The position numbers and the translations under genes were made by a program. The notes beneath the pieces were generated by a model, which was not told the origin of the DNA, made no database searches, and was given only the letters and a program-made list of their open reading frames with translations. From Candidatus Methylomirabilis sp. (GTDB lineage: Bacteria > DYJV01), in the NCBI GenBank assembly GCA_020722945.1, contig DYJV01000006.1:1-13849 (forward strand): a stretch of 13,849 nt of DNA, in the 5' to 3' direction. This document shows, piece by piece, positions 7,314-13,808 of the stretch (position 1 is its first letter; every line of letters begins with the position of its first letter).

Positions 7314-8585
7314 TTACTTCTTACTTTCGACCTTTTTTGTGGTTTTACTTTTTGCTGCAAGTAATCTCATTGTTTCTGATTCTTTCTTCATTTTAACAAG
7401 AGTTTCTTTCATCTTAGCATAACCATACCATGTAGTATAATCAGGCATATTGTGGAAAGCTGCTTGGTAAGTTTTCATTCTATAATCCATAAACATATTA
7501 TAAAGCTCCTCCTCTATCGGAGTTGTAACTTCATAAAATGTGAGAAGATCAGGATATGGCCATGTAGCTTTGTTACTATCTTTTTTGATTATCCCATCTT
7601 TATAAAGATCTTTTACAATATTTATAGCCTCTGCAAAAATTTTATCAGCAGCTTTTATCATAAGGTCTGAATTTTTCAAATTCTCTTTTGCAAAATTTTC
7701 TGAATGACACTTTTTACAATTTGCAATCATCTTATCTCGCTCTTTCTGCCAGGATTCTTTATCTAATCTTGCAATATTAGCAGCTTTTACAACATCAAGT
7801 CTTGCTGTAGGTTTACCATTAGCATCAAGAACACCCAACCCTTGCAAAATAGTAGCTCTGTATCCCATCCACTCTTTATCATCTTCAGGGAGTCGCAATG
7901 CAAGGAATCCCCAAGATGTCATAACATTATGGTTACCATTTTGCATATGGCAATCTTGACAAGTAGGTCCTCTGTGAGCTGCTCTGTCAGTAATATATGC
8001 CGAACCATGTTTTGAATGAAACCACATCTCCCATTGAGCATGATCAAATCCTGTATGGCAACTGTTACAAGCTTCAGGTTCTTTTGCCTCTTTGACTGAA
8101 AATGCATGTCTTGTATGGCAGCTTTGACAATCCATCCCATATTTATAATATTTTCTATACTCTACTGCCCCTCTTACATTATCATCTTTGATACCAAGAT
8201 TATGACAACCATTACAACCCTTTTGACCAGCAATAAATGCCTCAGGTTGATTGTGAGCAAATTCTGGGAACGCTGTTATAGGTAGTAAGCCAAGAAAATG
8301 TTTCCCTGCCATATACTCTTCTGCTTTTTCAGCATGACATTTCTGGCATGTGCTTATTGTGGGAAGCTTTGCTTTATCAACATCATTAGCACTTGTATGA
8401 GTTTGTCCATGGCATGAATCACATGTTAACTGGGAAGCCATCTTACCCCTATTAAAATCTTCAACAGCTTTAGGTGTCATCTTTTTATGACAGTCTTCAC
8501 ATGTTGATGGCTTTGCTGATAAATTACCAATTAGAAAAAAAAGTAAAAGTGTTAAAAATAAAAGAAAATTTTTAAAATATAACAT
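7314..8585 (-). CDS. octahaem cytochrome c of the hydroxylamine oxidoreductase (HAO) family, short paralogue
   Basis: Periplasmic multihaem cytochrome. A Sec signal peptide (about 1-24, ending LSA) is followed by eight CXXCH sites at residues 29, 55, 80, 124, 153, 173, 209 and 290. The spacing, with seven sites in the first half and the eighth after a gap of about 80, matches the HAO/octahaem family, as does the helical C terminus with FHNMPDYTTWYGY at about 377-389. A His (204) lies in DRAAHRGPTCQDCHM just ahead of haem 7, where HAO has distal active-site residues. There is no CXXCK (NrfA/ONR/OTR type) and no CX15CH (MccA type). At 423 residues it is shorter than typical HAO and ends in a Lys-rich tail (KSKTTKKVESKK). 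AAAAGGAGG precedes the ATG by 8 bases. It is transcribed separately from the main operon. Substrate is unknown; nitrite or hydroxylamine reduction is an inference. Confidence 0.85.
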   Translation of the reverse strand: MLYFKNFLLFLTLLLFFLIGNLSAKPSTCEDCHKKMTPKAVEDFNRGKMASQLTCDSCHGQTHTSANDVDKAKLPTISTCQKCHAEKAEEYMAGKHFLGLLPITAFPEFAHNQPEAFIAGQKGCNGCHNLGIKDDNVRGAVEYRKYYKYGMDCQSCHTRHAFSVKEAKEPEACNSCHTGFDHAQWEMWFHSKHGSAYITDRAAHRGPTCQDCHMQNGNHNVMTSWGFLALRLPEDDKEWMGYRATILQGLGVLDANGKPTARLDVVKAANIARLDKESWQKERDKMIANCKKCHSENFAKENLKNSDLMIKAADKIFAEAINIVKDLYKDGIIKKDSNKATWPYPDLLTFYEVTTPIEEELYNMFMDYRMKTYQAAFHNMPDYTTWYGYAKMKETLVKMKKESETMRLLAAKSKTTKKVESKK

Positions 8586-8673
8586 AATATTTACCTCCTT
8601 TTAGAAGTTTTTAAAAATTTTTAGAAAAAGATTTTATTAAAACTTTTTATGGTGGGCACCTTATTGGTAACAT

Positions 8674-8690
8674 TTGATAATATTTATCAA
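8674..8690. promoter_or_regulatory. Fur-box-like palindrome upstream of the second octahaem cytochrome
   Basis: TTGATAATATTTATCAA is a perfect 7-3-7 inverted repeat. Its inner 15 bases, TGATAATATTTATCA, match the Fur 7-1-7 consensus TGATAATnATTATCA at 13 of 14 defined positions. The FNR consensus (TTGAT-N4-ATCAA) is not met, because the half-sites are 7 apart. It lies about 90-105 bases before the ATG, in a promoter-proximal position for the gene ending at 7314. Confidence 0.45.
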
Positions 8691-8853
8691 TAAGAATTTG
8701 TAGTTTTTTATTAACAAATATTCTCTGGAAAATCAATATTAAAATCATTACAAACCTCAAAACTATAAAATAAATTAACTCTTAATATTTAGAATAAGAG
8801 AAAAAATGTTTAAATTATTAAATCATCATCTTCCAAAGATAAATAAAAGAGAA

Positions 8854-8899
8854 AAAATCTCAAGAATCAAGATTTTTAAAACCCAATTTTTGAGATTTT
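8854..8899 (-). terminator. AT-rich terminator-like inverted repeat after the hypothetical gene
   Basis: AAAATCTCAA (8854-8863) pairs perfectly with TTGAGATTTT (8890-8899) across a 26-base loop. On the minus strand the stem runs into TTTTTTCTCTTTT. It is GC-poor and lies 84 bases after the stop at 8983, so it is a weaker candidate than the two other terminators here. Confidence 0.4.
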
Positions 8900-8982
8900 A
8901 AAAGGTAGTTCAATATCTCTCTTTTATATTAATGTAACAGAATAAAGGTATAGAAACAATATTCTAATTTTAATATAATTTT

Positions 8983-9624
8983 TTAATTTAGTTTTTTCAT
9001 AAGTGGTTCAGAGTAAATAATATAATAAAATGTAGTATTATCTTGAAAATTTTTATCCGACAGTTTGGAAAGAGAGATATCTGAATTAAGTTTTACCATT
9101 AATAAAGGAGTTTTGATATCATTCTCTTTTTTTGCTTTTGAAAATTGTTCACTTAAAATTTTTCCTTTTTCATCAAAGAACCAATAGATATTTTTGTCAT
9201 GGGCTTCAAGGGTTGGCTCTCCAAAATTAATCATTAATTGAGATACTGTTTTTTTTAAAATATCTGTATTAACATGTTTGAAATACTTGTATAACCCAAT
9301 AATAATATTTCTCTCTTTATCAACGCTGATAAAAATATCTTTCTCTTGAAATTTTAAAACACCGGGATAATTTGATTCAATAGGTTTGCCACTCTTAGAG
9401 TTATAATTTTCCCCAATATAGTAACTTCCGATACCTATTTTTAAATTTTTAACTTTTTCCAAAAGAAGTTGATAATCTGATGCACTCAAATTATCAAATG
9501 AAGTAAAAAATAGTATGAAAAAAATAAAAATTTGTTTAACTTGTTTTATTAAATAGTTATTAATTAAAAAAGCGGGGGACCACCCCCGCTTGAATTTACT
9601 GTCCATATCTCGATTTCTGCTCAT
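8983..9624 (-). CDS. secreted or lipid-facing protein of unknown function; start uncertain, possibly a pseudogene
   Basis: I do not recognise a family. The mature region (about 49-213) is a small soluble alpha/beta domain with no cysteine and so no haem. It contains LKIGIGSYYIGENYNS, KDIFISVDKERNIIIGLYKY, MINFGEPTLEAHDKNIYWFF and a C-terminal TFYYIIYSEPLMKKL. A hydrophobic stretch IFIFFILFFTSF followed by LSAS looks like a Sec signal. The open frame begins at ATG 9624 inside the 3' end of the octahaem gene and passes through that gene's terminator (which would encode KFKRGWSPAF). No ATG, GTG or well-placed TTG with a ribosome site lies between the terminator and the signal peptide. Either it starts at 9624 or 9606 by coupling, uses a non-standard codon, or has lost its start. 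Its place between two octahaem cytochromes suggests a periplasmic accessory role. Confidence 0.55.
   Translation of the reverse strand: MSRNRDMDSKFKRGWSPAFLINNYLIKQVKQIFIFFILFFTSFDNLSASDYQLLLEKVKNLKIGIGSYYIGENYNSKSGKPIESNYPGVLKFQEKDIFISVDKERNIIIGLYKYFKHVNTDILKKTVSQLMINFGEPTLEAHDKNIYWFFDEKGKILSEQFSKAKKENDIKTPLLMVKLNSDISLSKLSDKNFQDNTTFYYIIYSEPLMKKLN
9566..9591 (-). terminator. rho-independent terminator of the tetrahaem-NrfC-NrfD-HAO operon
   Basis: On the minus strand AAGCGGGGG, loop TGGT and CCCCCGCTT form a perfect 9-bp GC-rich stem followed by six T residues (9566-9571). It begins 4 bases after the HAO-family stop at 9596. It also lies inside the open frame of the next gene if that frame starts at 9624. 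Confidence 0.93.
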
Positions 9625-11194
9625 CTTTTATCATCTTTTCAATCTGCTCACCAAAGCCTTGTAGACGCCATTTGTGCTCAGGTTTATTTAAAAGTGCATC
9701 TACTGCTTTTTTATATTTCTCAAGTTGCCCATGCTCTTTTGCGATATTTATAACTTCAGGAAGATATTCAAAATAAAATTTGTGAGCAACATCATATAAA
9801 CCATGCCAATGTGCATAATCTGGCCCCATCATAGCAGCTCCATGCCTTGCTCTCCTACCTTCGTGGTGCCAAATTTCCCACCATGCCCATCCAGCATCTG
9901 AATGGAAAAGAGACCCTTTTACAAGACCATCTTTCTGCATCATATCCCATAACTCTTTAGTAGGTTTTGCAAATTTATCATTGTAAGTATAAACAAAATC
10001 ATCAAAATAAGTGTAAAAATTCTCTACTTTCTGAACACTATGACAAGATTTACAAACTCCTTGCATAGTTTTTCTTCGCTCTTTCCAAGAGACAACTTCA
10101 ACAATTTTCTTATCTTTTACAACTTTTTTCATTTTTTCATTTTCAACTACATAATCGTCATCTTTTACAGTTTGCCCAACTTGAGGAGGATATTCACCAG
10201 GAATATCAGCAAAAGTTCCATCATTAAATATTACCCTATTTAATTTTACAGAGATAGGTGGACGTAAAGTCCATGAAATTCTATCACCAACATTATGTGT
10301 ATTTTGAGCTACAGAGCCATTTATCTTTAAATAAGCACCCATATGGCATGTAGAACATGTTGGCGCAAAGTGATAATCTTTCCCAAGCACCCATGTCCCT
10401 GTTTTTAATATATCCATACCATTCATCCCTGAACCTCTTGTAGTTGAAAAGTAAGCAATACCATGCTTTGACTCTTCATAAATCTCTTTTTGAGGATGAT
10501 CTGGACCAAGATGACATTTTGCACAGTTTTGAGGTTGTCTTGCTATTGAAGCTTTAAATGAATGTTTGGAGTGACATGCATTACATGTCCCTTTTGTTCC
10601 ATCAGGATTCAACCTTCCTATCCCTGAATTTGGCCATGTTGTATAATCTATTTTCACAGCTCCAGTTTGGTTTAGGAGGGTTTTACCATCTTTATCTTTC
10701 TGTAATTTGACAATCCCACCATGACACTGCCAGCATCCATTAACAGCATCTGCTTTAGTATCAGGCATACTGCATACAACTTCACCGAGGACATTGTCAG
10801 CAGAAGCAAGTATCTCTCCTGCAGTAGCATGGTGAGAGGTCATCATCTCCTTTGTCTCTCTCTGGTGGCAATATGCACAATCTTTAGGGGTCATCAATGT
10901 TTTGATAAAAGCTCCCTCATGCTTGTAACCGTAAGGGTCACCCTCTTTTGTAGCATGACATGTATAGCACCCTACCGAACCATCTTTTGAAGATGCATGA
11001 ATAGAGTTTTCCCATTGTAAAACAAGAGACTTATTCTCTTTTAAATGACATAGAACACACTTTTTGTTCTTCTCCTGAATGGAAGGATTTTTCACATCTT
11101 TAGACTCATCTGTTGCCCCAAAACAGAAAGATGCAAGAAGAAAGGAAAGAACAAAATTAAGAATTAAAATCTGTTTAACTTGTCGAGTAAACAT
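9596..11194 (-). CDS. hao: octahaem cytochrome c, hydroxylamine oxidoreductase (HAO) family
   Basis: Periplasmic octahaem enzyme. The start is taken at ATG 11194, which has GGAGGT 8 bases upstream; a TTG at 11200 is only 2 bases from it. A Sec signal (about 1-27) precedes eight CXXCH sites at residues 46, 76, 106, 154, 204, 224, 280 and 381. Family signatures include HHATAGEIL after haem 3, CWQCHGG at haem 4 (the catalytic P460 position in HAO), GKDYHFAPTCSTCHMG, which supplies an Asp (273) and His (275) where HAO has its distal pair, and HHEGRRARHGAAMMGPDYAHWHG at about 443-465. Length (532) fits HAO. Whether Tyr460 or another Tyr aligns with the protein-haem cross-link Tyr of oxidative HAO cannot be decided here, so direction (oxidation or reduction) is open. 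Co-transcription with an NrfCD quinol module favours reduction of nitrite or hydroxylamine. Confidence 0.9.
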   Translation of the reverse strand: MFTRQVKQILILNFVLSFLLASFCFGATDESKDVKNPSIQEKNKKCVLCHLKENKSLVLQWENSIHASSKDGSVGCYTCHATKEGDPYGYKHEGAFIKTLMTPKDCAYCHQRETKEMMTSHHATAGEILASADNVLGEVVCSMPDTKADAVNGCWQCHGGIVKLQKDKDGKTLLNQTGAVKIDYTTWPNSGIGRLNPDGTKGTCNACHSKHSFKASIARQPQNCAKCHLGPDHPQKEIYEESKHGIAYFSTTRGSGMNGMDILKTGTWVLGKDYHFAPTCSTCHMGAYLKINGSVAQNTHNVGDRISWTLRPPISVKLNRVIFNDGTFADIPGEYPPQVGQTVKDDDYVVENEKMKKVVKDKKIVEVVSWKERRKTMQGVCKSCHSVQKVENFYTYFDDFVYTYNDKFAKPTKELWDMMQKDGLVKGSLFHSDAGWAWWEIWHHEGRRARHGAAMMGPDYAHWHGLYDVAHKFYFEYLPEVINIAKEHGQLEKYKKAVDALLNKPEHKWRLQGFGEQIEKMIKDEQKSRYGQ

Positions 11195-11202
11195 TTTCAA
11201 AT

Positions 11203-11208
11203 ACCTCC
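11203..11208 (-). promoter_or_regulatory. ribosome binding site deciding the HAO-family start
   Basis: GGAGGT on the minus strand lies 8 bases from ATG 11194 but only 2 from the in-frame TTG at 11200, so initiation is at the ATG and the signal peptide begins MFTRQVKQ. Confidence 0.8.
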
Positions 11209-11232
11209 TTTAAAAATTTATTATTATATTTA

Positions 11233-12408
11233 TCAATTTTCTGCCTCGCTCTGGTCATTCCATAGAGGGAAAATTTTACTTAAAAGATACAGCGTAACAA
11301 CAGGTAGGATAAGAAGTATAACAACAGGTATAATCCCCTCTTTCTCAAAGAAGTGTGGCTGGTAAAATACAAATCCTCTCCCACTTTTAGATACCATCTG
11401 GCCTCCAATAACAACATTCCAACGCATTGCATAGACCTGAATAAGGAGAATTACTGTTGATACAATACCCCAAAATTTAACTGTGGCAAGTGTCAGCTTT
11501 TTGCCCAGAGATAACCATCCTAATATAAACAGAGGTATCACAGAACCTACTATAACTTGCAATATCCAGAAACTAAAAAAGAGTGGACCACTTAAAAGTT
11601 GAGATATTATATGCCAACTTTCAACTCTTAGATAAGCATGAACACCTACATCAAGCATTTCAAGAACAAAATCAACAATCAGAAATCCCCATAAAAATTT
11701 GACAAGTGTTCTTGTGCAATGTTCATCAACTTCTATCTTTTTGAATTTATAGATAAGAATATAAAAAAGAAGTATTCCTGCTATCCCTGAAACTGAAGCA
11801 GATAGTAGAAACACAATCGGCATCAATGGAGTAAACCACCAATGAACAGCTTTTACTCCACCAAAGATAAACCCGGCATATCCATGGAGAGTGCATGCAA
11901 GAGGTATCCCAATACCAGCAAGAAAAGCCATTATCTTATGCTCAGTTTCAATTACTTCATCAGATATATCGTAAACTCCAAGAGTCAAAACCTGATAGAT
12001 ATATCTTTTTATCCCAGTAGATTCATACATCAATTTAACAAGAGTTGGTCTGTAAAGGAAAAGTATTTCAAGAATCAGTATTAAACCATAAAATGAATAT
12101 ACAAATCCAAATCCCGACATAGCTGAACTTGGGTGAGGGGTAAGCATTATATTGAAAGCTCTTTCAGGTCTTCCAAGATGGTTTAGAAGCGGCATTGTGC
12201 AGAAAAACCAAAAAGCAAGAGCAAAAATGAGAGAGAATCTTGAAACAGGTTTTAAACTCTCTATTTTAAAAACATGATAAAGAGATGATACGATAAAAGC
12301 TCCGGCAATCAAACCTGTGATATATGGATATGTAGCTATCATAATTGACCACCAGACCCTATCATTTGGGAAAATGTAACCTATACTCTCGACAGTTTCA
12401 AACATCAT
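11233..12408 (-). CDS. nrfD: NrfD/PsrC-type integral membrane quinol-interacting subunit
   Basis: Polytopic inner-membrane protein that exchanges electrons between the quinone pool and a partner iron-sulfur subunit. At 391 residues it shows about eight to nine hydrophobic helices (roughly 25-46, 57-76, 100-118, 160-182, 190-221, 234-256, 270-298, 308-329 and 357-377). Family landmarks are LNHLGRPERAFNIML at about 75-89 (loop after helix 2), HGYAGFIFG in the helix 4 region (about 175-183) and RWNVVIGGQ at about 329-337, typical of NrfD/PsrC/DmsC-like subunits. The ATG overlaps the ferredoxin stop (ATGA) and follows GGAGGTGTT, so translation is coupled. The octahaem gene follows after 38 bases. 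It is most like the PsrC/NrfD branch and not DmsC. Quinol oxidation is inferred from partner genes. Confidence 0.92.
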   Translation of the reverse strand: MMFETVESIGYIFPNDRVWWSIMIATYPYITGLIAGAFIVSSLYHVFKIESLKPVSRFSLIFALAFWFFCTMPLLNHLGRPERAFNIMLTPHPSSAMSGFGFVYSFYGLILILEILFLYRPTLVKLMYESTGIKRYIYQVLTLGVYDISDEVIETEHKIMAFLAGIGIPLACTLHGYAGFIFGGVKAVHWWFTPLMPIVFLLSASVSGIAGILLFYILIYKFKKIEVDEHCTRTLVKFLWGFLIVDFVLEMLDVGVHAYLRVESWHIISQLLSGPLFFSFWILQVIVGSVIPLFILGWLSLGKKLTLATVKFWGIVSTVILLIQVYAMRWNVVIGGQMVSKSGRGFVFYQPHFFEKEGIIPVVILLILPVVTLYLLSKIFPLWNDQSEAEN

Positions 12409-13169
12409 AACACCTCCTGCCTAAAATTTGTATATTCGAGTCTTGGGTTGGTCCCCATGTCAGGTTTTAATCTAAAAAGTGGAGCACCACTATTTACAAT
12501 TTTGTAAACATCAGAATTTTTATCATTTAGATCACCAAATTTTCTTGCACCAGTTGGGCAGGCATTAACACATGCAGGCAAAAGACCTCTTCTGACTCTA
12601 TGATAGCACCATGTGCATTTATCAGCAGTATGTGTATGTTCATTCAAAAAACGAGAACCGTATGGACATGCTTGGATGCAATACATACACCCTACACATC
12701 TTTTATAATCAATAAGAACAAAACCATCGTCTGTTTTAAATGTAGCTCCAGCAGGACAGACTTGAACACATGCAGGATCCTCACACATATTACATAATTT
12801 GGGAACAAAGAAACTATCCTTGACTTTCTTGTCTGTTTTTACTTTATCATTAAAGCCATTAACTCCTCCATTTGGAGAATCAATTATGACCTCACCATCC
12901 TCTGTAATAGTATATCTTTCAACCCATGTCCTTGCAACTCCGTCAGGCACATTATACTCCCTCTTATCAGCAACACAACATGACCCACAACCTATACAAG
13001 AATTGACATCAATAATAAAAGCATATTCATGTTTTGAAGGATCATAATTTTCATGAATATTGAGCTGCTTCTTTATAAAATCAGGCATTGGCATAACAAG
13101 ATAAACTGCACCTGAGGCTGCTGCAATTCCGAGCTTTTTTAGAAACTCTCTTCTCGATTCATGAGACAT
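12405..13169 (-). CDS. Tat-exported 4x[4Fe-4S] ferredoxin subunit (NrfC/PsrB type)
   Basis: Electron-transfer subunit between the NrfD membrane partner and the cytochromes, on the periplasmic face. A twin-arginine signal (SRREFLKKLGIAAASGAVYL, residues 5-24) precedes four cysteine motifs. Motif I is C58, C61, C64 (CIGCGSCCVADK); II is C126, C129, C134, C138; III is C158, C161, C164, C168; IV is C185, C188, C200, C204. Motifs II-IV are complete. In motif I the expected fourth Cys position (68) is Asp, and an extra Cys (65) follows C64. ATG 13169 is chosen because GGGAGG lies 6 bases upstream; a TTG at 13187 lies before that site. The gene starts 1 base after the tetrahaem gene stop and overlaps nrfD by 4 bases. 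Confidence 0.92.
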   Translation of the reverse strand: MSHESRREFLKKLGIAAASGAVYLVMPMPDFIKKQLNIHENYDPSKHEYAFIIDVNSCIGCGSCCVADKREYNVPDGVARTWVERYTITEDGEVIIDSPNGGVNGFNDKVKTDKKVKDSFFVPKLCNMCEDPACVQVCPAGATFKTDDGFVLIDYKRCVGCMYCIQACPYGSRFLNEHTHTADKCTWCYHRVRRGLLPACVNACPTGARKFGDLNDKNSDVYKIVNSGAPLFRLKPDMGTNPRLEYTNFRQEVL

Positions 13170-13170
13170 T

Positions 13171-13716
13171 TTAATCCTCCCTTGCAAAAATTTTGTTCAT
13201 ATGTTTGATGTTTTCAAGCGGTTGGTGAACTATATGACACTGAGTGCACAAATGATCTAATCTAACATTTTTATCTTTTAAATGATCAGGCATTATAATG
13301 GTTTTTATCGGCTTTTTACCCTTTTCCCTTCCAGTTACTTGACCATTATGGCATCTCAGACATTCATCGTTAAGAGCCTTATCTTTGGCAACAATAAGGT
13401 GTCCTATCAACTCCTCTTTAAGATTAATATGCTTAGACCCAGGTCCATGGCAAAATTCACAAGATAAACTTTTGTGAGCCCCCTCTATCTGCATCTGATA
13501 TTCAACAGTATGACATTTTTGACACGATGAGTTAGTAAGATGGGTTATATCTCTTGTAGTTTCCTCTGAGATAGCAGAAAGTCTAAAATATTTGTAAAAA
13601 ACACTTCCATGATTACCAAAATCTGAAGGAGTAAAAACAAAAAAAACTATCCCTGAAAAAATTACTATGCAAATCAAAATAGTAATAACTCGCTTCAAGT
13701 ATCTACTTTTATTCAC
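13171..13716 (-). CDS. membrane-anchored tetrahaem cytochrome c
   Basis: First gene of the operon. The N-terminal hydrophobic helix (about 10-28) is probably an uncleaved anchor, since no good signal-peptidase site follows. The periplasmic part has four CXXCH sites at 65, 86, 119 and 157 (CQKCH, CEFCHG, CLRCH, CTQCH), with extra His residues suitable as second axial ligands (H80, H96, H145, H164). The start is GTG, forced by the ribosome site AGGGGG 6 bases upstream. At 181 residues it is close in size to NapC/NrfH proteins, but motif spacing and flanks do not clearly match them. It more resembles the small multihaem subunits found with NrfCD-type complexes, so the likely role is relaying electrons from the ferredoxin subunit to the octahaem enzyme. 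Confidence 0.85.
   Translation of the reverse strand: MNKSRYLKRVITILICIVIFSGIVFFVFTPSDFGNHGSVFYKYFRLSAISEETTRDITHLTNSSCQKCHTVEYQMQIEGAHKSLSCEFCHGPGSKHINLKEELIGHLIVAKDKALNDECLRCHNGQVTGREKGKKPIKTIIMPDHLKDKNVRLDHLCTQCHIVHQPLENIKHMNKIFARED
13176..13181 (-). promoter_or_regulatory. ribosome binding site deciding the ferredoxin start
   Basis: GGGAGG on the minus strand, inside the last codons of the tetrahaem gene, lies 6 bases before ATG 13169 and thus selects it over the TTG at 13187. Confidence 0.8.
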
Positions 13717-13722
13717 TTTTAA

Positions 13723-13728
13723 CCCCCT
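13723..13728 (-). promoter_or_regulatory. ribosome binding site selecting a GTG start for the tetrahaem cytochrome
   Basis: AGGGGG on the minus strand lies 6 bases before GTG 13716. No in-frame ATG precedes the membrane anchor, so the operon's first gene starts with GTG. Confidence 0.7.
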
Positions 13729-13808
13729 GATTTATTATTTATATCAGTTGTTTGAGATTTTCATAATTTTAAAATTTAGATATTTAAAATAAGTTTAATA
13801 TAAATCTT

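Larger units (their letters stand above)
8586..8982. other. intergenic leader between the secreted hypothetical protein and the second octahaem cytochrome
   Basis: About 400 bases with no credible gene on either strand. It holds the terminator-like inverted repeat at 8854-8899, the Fur-box-like palindrome at 8674-8690, and the ribosome site AAAAGGAGG just before the cytochrome ATG. A candidate -10 element (CATAAA, near 8645-8652) lies downstream of the palindrome, but no convincing -35 could be paired with it. Confidence 0.5.

Noticed and set aside
7919-8140. A 73-codon minus-strand frame inside the second octahaem gene
   Set aside because: It is a shifted frame of a region containing four conserved haem motifs in the main frame and has no plausible product.
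8674-8690. Reading the palindrome as an FNR or CRP site
   Set aside because: The TTGAT and ATCAA half-sites are separated by 7 bases where FNR needs 4, and the CRP core TGTGA/TCACA is absent; the Fur pattern fits better.
7919-8900. RNA genes (tRNA, riboswitch) in the intergenic gaps
   Set aside because: No cloverleaf-compatible arms, CCA end or known riboswitch core could be seen; the hairpins present are explained as terminators.
7314-11194. Possible identity of the octahaem proteins as NrfA, octahaem nitrite reductase, tetrathionate reductase or MccA
   Set aside because: No CXXCK site (needed for NrfA, ONR and OTR) and no CX15CH site (MccA) is present; all eight sites in each protein are plain CXXCH with HAO-like spacing.
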